Part shown: in pieces, positions 61,919 to 64,000 of the stretch
Numbering within the stretch: position 1 is the first letter of the stretch
How the letters are laid out: every line of letters begins with the position of its first letter
Assembly: GCA_004295565.1 (NCBI GenBank)
Contig: AP019416.1
Location: 1,984,001 to 2,048,000, forward strand
Reading direction: 5' to 3'
Length of the DNA: 64,000 nucleotides
From: Vreelandella olivaria
GTDB lineage: Bacteria; Pseudomonadota; Gammaproteobacteria; Pseudomonadales; Halomonadaceae
The notes under the pieces: generated by a model
Seen by the model: only the letters and a program-made list of their open reading frames with translations
Told to the model about the DNA's origin: nothing
The model's database searches: none
Translations under genes and position numbers: made by a program

Positions 61919-61942
61919 CAGGGCGGGCGGTTGCCCGCCCTG
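61919..61942 (-). other. GC-rich hairpin between glpV and glpD
   Basis: CAGGGCGGGC, a short loop and GCCCGCCCTG form a perfect 10-bp stem 20 bp after the glpV stop, without a U-tract on the minus strand. It may attenuate readthrough into glpD or stabilise the highly expressed glpV end. Confidence 0.55.
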
Positions 61943-61961
61943 CAAGCGTTGCGCGTGGTGA

Positions 61962-63709
61962 TTATTGGCGCGTACCGGCTTCCATCCAGGCTTCCATCAT
62001 TTCGTCATAAGGAACTGTGGTGCCTTGGGGCATTTCATTCTCCAGCTTGGGCTTGGGTGAGCCTTCCTGATCCAGCCAATATTGCGGATCCTGCTCTTCG
62101 TTGAGCACCGGGGCATAGCTGTCAAAAACGTTGGCCCGAGCCAAACGATTCATCGTGCTATCCATATCCGCCGCCAGTTTATCGAGGCCTTCCTGAGGAG
62201 TGACTTCACCGCTCATGACAGGTGCCAGATTTTGCCACCATAGTGGCGCCATACGCGGATAGTCAGGCACGTTGGTACCGGTAGGTGTCCAATTTGACTC
62301 GTTGGGGCTGCGGTAAAACTCCACCAGGCCACCCAGTTTGGGCGCCATCTCGGTCATCTGCTCTGAGAAGATGTCAGATTCACGAATCGGCGTTAAACCG
62401 TGCATGAGTTTTTCCAGCGATACCGTTTTTGACACGGTGAACTGGCCGAACAGCCACGCCGCGGTGCGACGATCTTCCGGCGTTGAGTCAAAGAACGTCC
62501 AGGCGCCCACATCCTGATAGCCCACCTTCATGCCTTCTTCCCAGTACGGGCCAGTAGGCGAAGGCGCCATGCGCCATAGTGGGTTGCCTTCATCATCGGT
62601 CACCGCGACGGCAGGGTCGGTCATGTCGGCGGTAAAGGCGGTGTACCAAAAGATTTGTTGAGCGATATGGCCTTGAGCTGGTACGGGGCCGGCTTCACCA
62701 AACGTCATGCCCTGGGCTTCGGGTGGGGCGAAATCACGTAGCCAGTCGACCGCTTTTGCATGGCAAACACCGAGGCCGGTGAGTTAGTTGCACCGCCGCG
62801 GCTAACGCTGGCACCCACAGGCTGGCTCTCTTCGTTGACGCGAATACCCCAGTCATCTACCGGGTTGCCTGAGGGGACGCCAGGGCTGCCCATGCCCGCC
62901 ATGGAGAGCCAAGAGTCGTGGAAACGCCAGCCTAGTGAAGGATCACGGCGGCCGTAATCCATATGGCCATACACCTTGGTGCCGTCTATTTCACCCACAT
63001 GCTCGGTGAAGAACTCGGCAATGTCTTGATAAGCGGTCCAGTTGGTGGGCACGCCTAAATCATAGCCGTAAATTTCGCGGAACTGTTCCTGAAGATCTTC
63101 ACGCTGGAACCAGTCATAGCGGAACCAGTAAAGGTTCGCGAATTGCTGGGTAGGCAGTTGATAGAGGCTGCCATCTGGCCCGGTGCCGTACTGCAGGCCA
63201 ATGAAATCATCCAGGTCGAGGGTAGGTAGGGTGTAGTCCGCCCACTCGTTCTCCATTGCCTCAGTCAGGTTGATGGTGGTGCCGTAGCGGATATGTGTGC
63301 CGATGGAGTCGGTGTCGTTGACGAAGCCGTCGTAGATACTGTTACCCGACTGCATCTGGTTCTGCATGGTGTCCACCACATCACCTTCACCAATGATGTT
63401 GTGGGTCAGATTGATACCGGTGAGTTCACTGAAGGCTTCGGCCAACACCTCGCTTTCATAAACGTGAGTCGTGAGGCCTTCGGCCACGGTTTGGATATCC
63501 ATGCCACGAAAAGGCTCCGCGGCGTTGGCAAACCACATCAGCTCTTCGATCTGCTCTTCCCGGCTAAGCGTCGAGTTTTGGAAATGCTCGTCGACCAGCC
63601 GTTCAGCGATAGCGCGAGTATCCTGCTCCTGCGCTGACAGCGTACCCGACGCCAGCATCAAGCCAGCGGCGAGGGTTGTCAGTTTGAATTTGTTGTAGTG
63701 CTTTTGCAT
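61962..63709 (-). CDS. glpV: Glycerol ABC importer substrate-binding protein, GlpV-like
   Basis: ATG 63709 with GAGG upstream. About 582 residues. Signal peptide (LTTLAAGLMLASGTLSAQEQ) then an extracellular solute-binding protein family 1 fold: AEAFSELTGINLTHNIIGEG, LYWFRYDWFQREDLQEQFRE, YGRRDPSLGWRFHDSWLSMA and WFYTA-like aromatic segments. The next upstream gene is DUF2160, the hallmark of the glpSTPQV glycerol importer. One shift near 62748. Substrate assigned from context with glpD/glpK. Confidence 0.85.
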
Positions 63710-63804
63710 GTTGACCTCGTTTTGTTGTGTTCTTCCTTGATGGCTTTGCCGTCCTTGATACCGATTAAACGCTGGTGGCATTTCCCAAGGGCTATTCCAA
63801 AGGG

Positions 63805-64000
63805 CTAGCCCCAGCGCATTAAAACCAGCAGCCATAGGGCTGATACCGCTAGTGCTATCCAAATGGAAAGTGACGTGAACCCAATCACTCCCAAATGGAT
63901 AAAGGCTGCAGAGAGCAGGCCGATAAACAGCCGATCCCCGCGAGTGGTGGCAATGGGTAAAACCCTTTGCGCTCAATGGTGGGCGACAAAATCTCCCATA
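63805..64000 (-). CDS. DUF2160 membrane subunit of the glycerol ABC importer (5' part beyond window)
   Basis: The C-terminal half is visible: SPTIERKGF, PIATTRGDRLFIGLLSAAFI, HLGVIGFTSLSIWIALAVSA and LWLLVLMRWG, stop TAG 63805-63807. This matches the small DUF2160 integral membrane protein that accompanies GlpV-type binding proteins. A missing T near 63957 (GGGTTTTACCC) splits the fragment. Gap to glpV is 95 bp. The ATPases and permeases would lie beyond the window. Confidence 0.85.

Overview
The window looks like a chromosome segment of a Halomonadaceae-type gammaproteobacterium (Halomonas or Vreelandella). This is inferred from the gene families, the moderately high GC content and the glycerol-transport arrangement; no rRNA, tRNA or other phylogenetic marker was found. 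No prophage, IS transposase, integron integrase or CRISPR array was seen. One technical feature dominates. More than half of the genes are interrupted by one-base (occasionally two-base) frameshifts, mostly in short homopolymers. They include genes that must work, such as prolyl-tRNA synthetase with at least three shifts. The best reading is a draft sequence with indel errors, so shifted genes are given below as single composite genes.

Layout. 1-5.7 kb: a PAS-GGDEF-EAL protein (cut by the window edge), a PF10014-type 2OG-Fe(II) amino-acid hydroxylase, an IalB-like secreted protein, a 38-aa lysine-rich protein, a PAP2 phosphatase and a Crp/Fnr regulator. 5.7-19.1 kb is accessory in character: PadR with a DUF2306 membrane protein, Nudix, a Phd/RelE-type toxin-antitoxin pair, LysE exporter, methyltransferase, GNAT, YcaQ-type DNA glycosylase, a membrane-anchored coiled-coil protein, an M48 lipoprotein, a ParD-like/methionine aminopeptidase pair, an S8 protease with a small inhibitor-like partner, DinB and VOC proteins. 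Two copies of a ~150-bp element with terminal inverted repeats lie here.

19.2-22.1 kb is the kynurenine operon (kynA-kynU-kynB) converting tryptophan to anthranilate. 22.7-31.5 kb: DUF3592, LemA and an M48 membrane protease, then GrpB, azoreductase with a divergent LysR regulator, MgtC, an Atu4866-domain protein, and an SDR with a divergent AraC regulator. 31.6-33.3 kb is an AbiE-type abortive infection/toxin-antitoxin module with a 20-bp palindromic operator, followed by topB. 35.4-41.5 kb: an ABC1/UbiB-like kinase, GNAT, a SEC-C protein, AmpG, SlyD and a small membrane protein.

41.7-47.9 kb holds two convergent c-di-GMP modules. One is a periplasmic oxidoreductase-like (molybdopterin-fold) protein overlapping a diguanylate cyclase. 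The other is a cupredoxin-like protein, a GGDEF/EAL phosphodiesterase, a DUF3034 protein and a lipoprotein truncated globin. Together they look like a redox or oxygen/NO-linked second-messenger island. 48-55.4 kb is housekeeping: lytic transglycosylase, proS, lipoprotein, amidase, nfo, ugpQ and quinone reductase. 55.7-64 kb: an SLC13-type permease with RCK domains, then the glycerol regulon glpR-glpK facing glpD and an ABC glycerol importer (glpV-type binding protein and DUF2160 subunit) that runs off the window.
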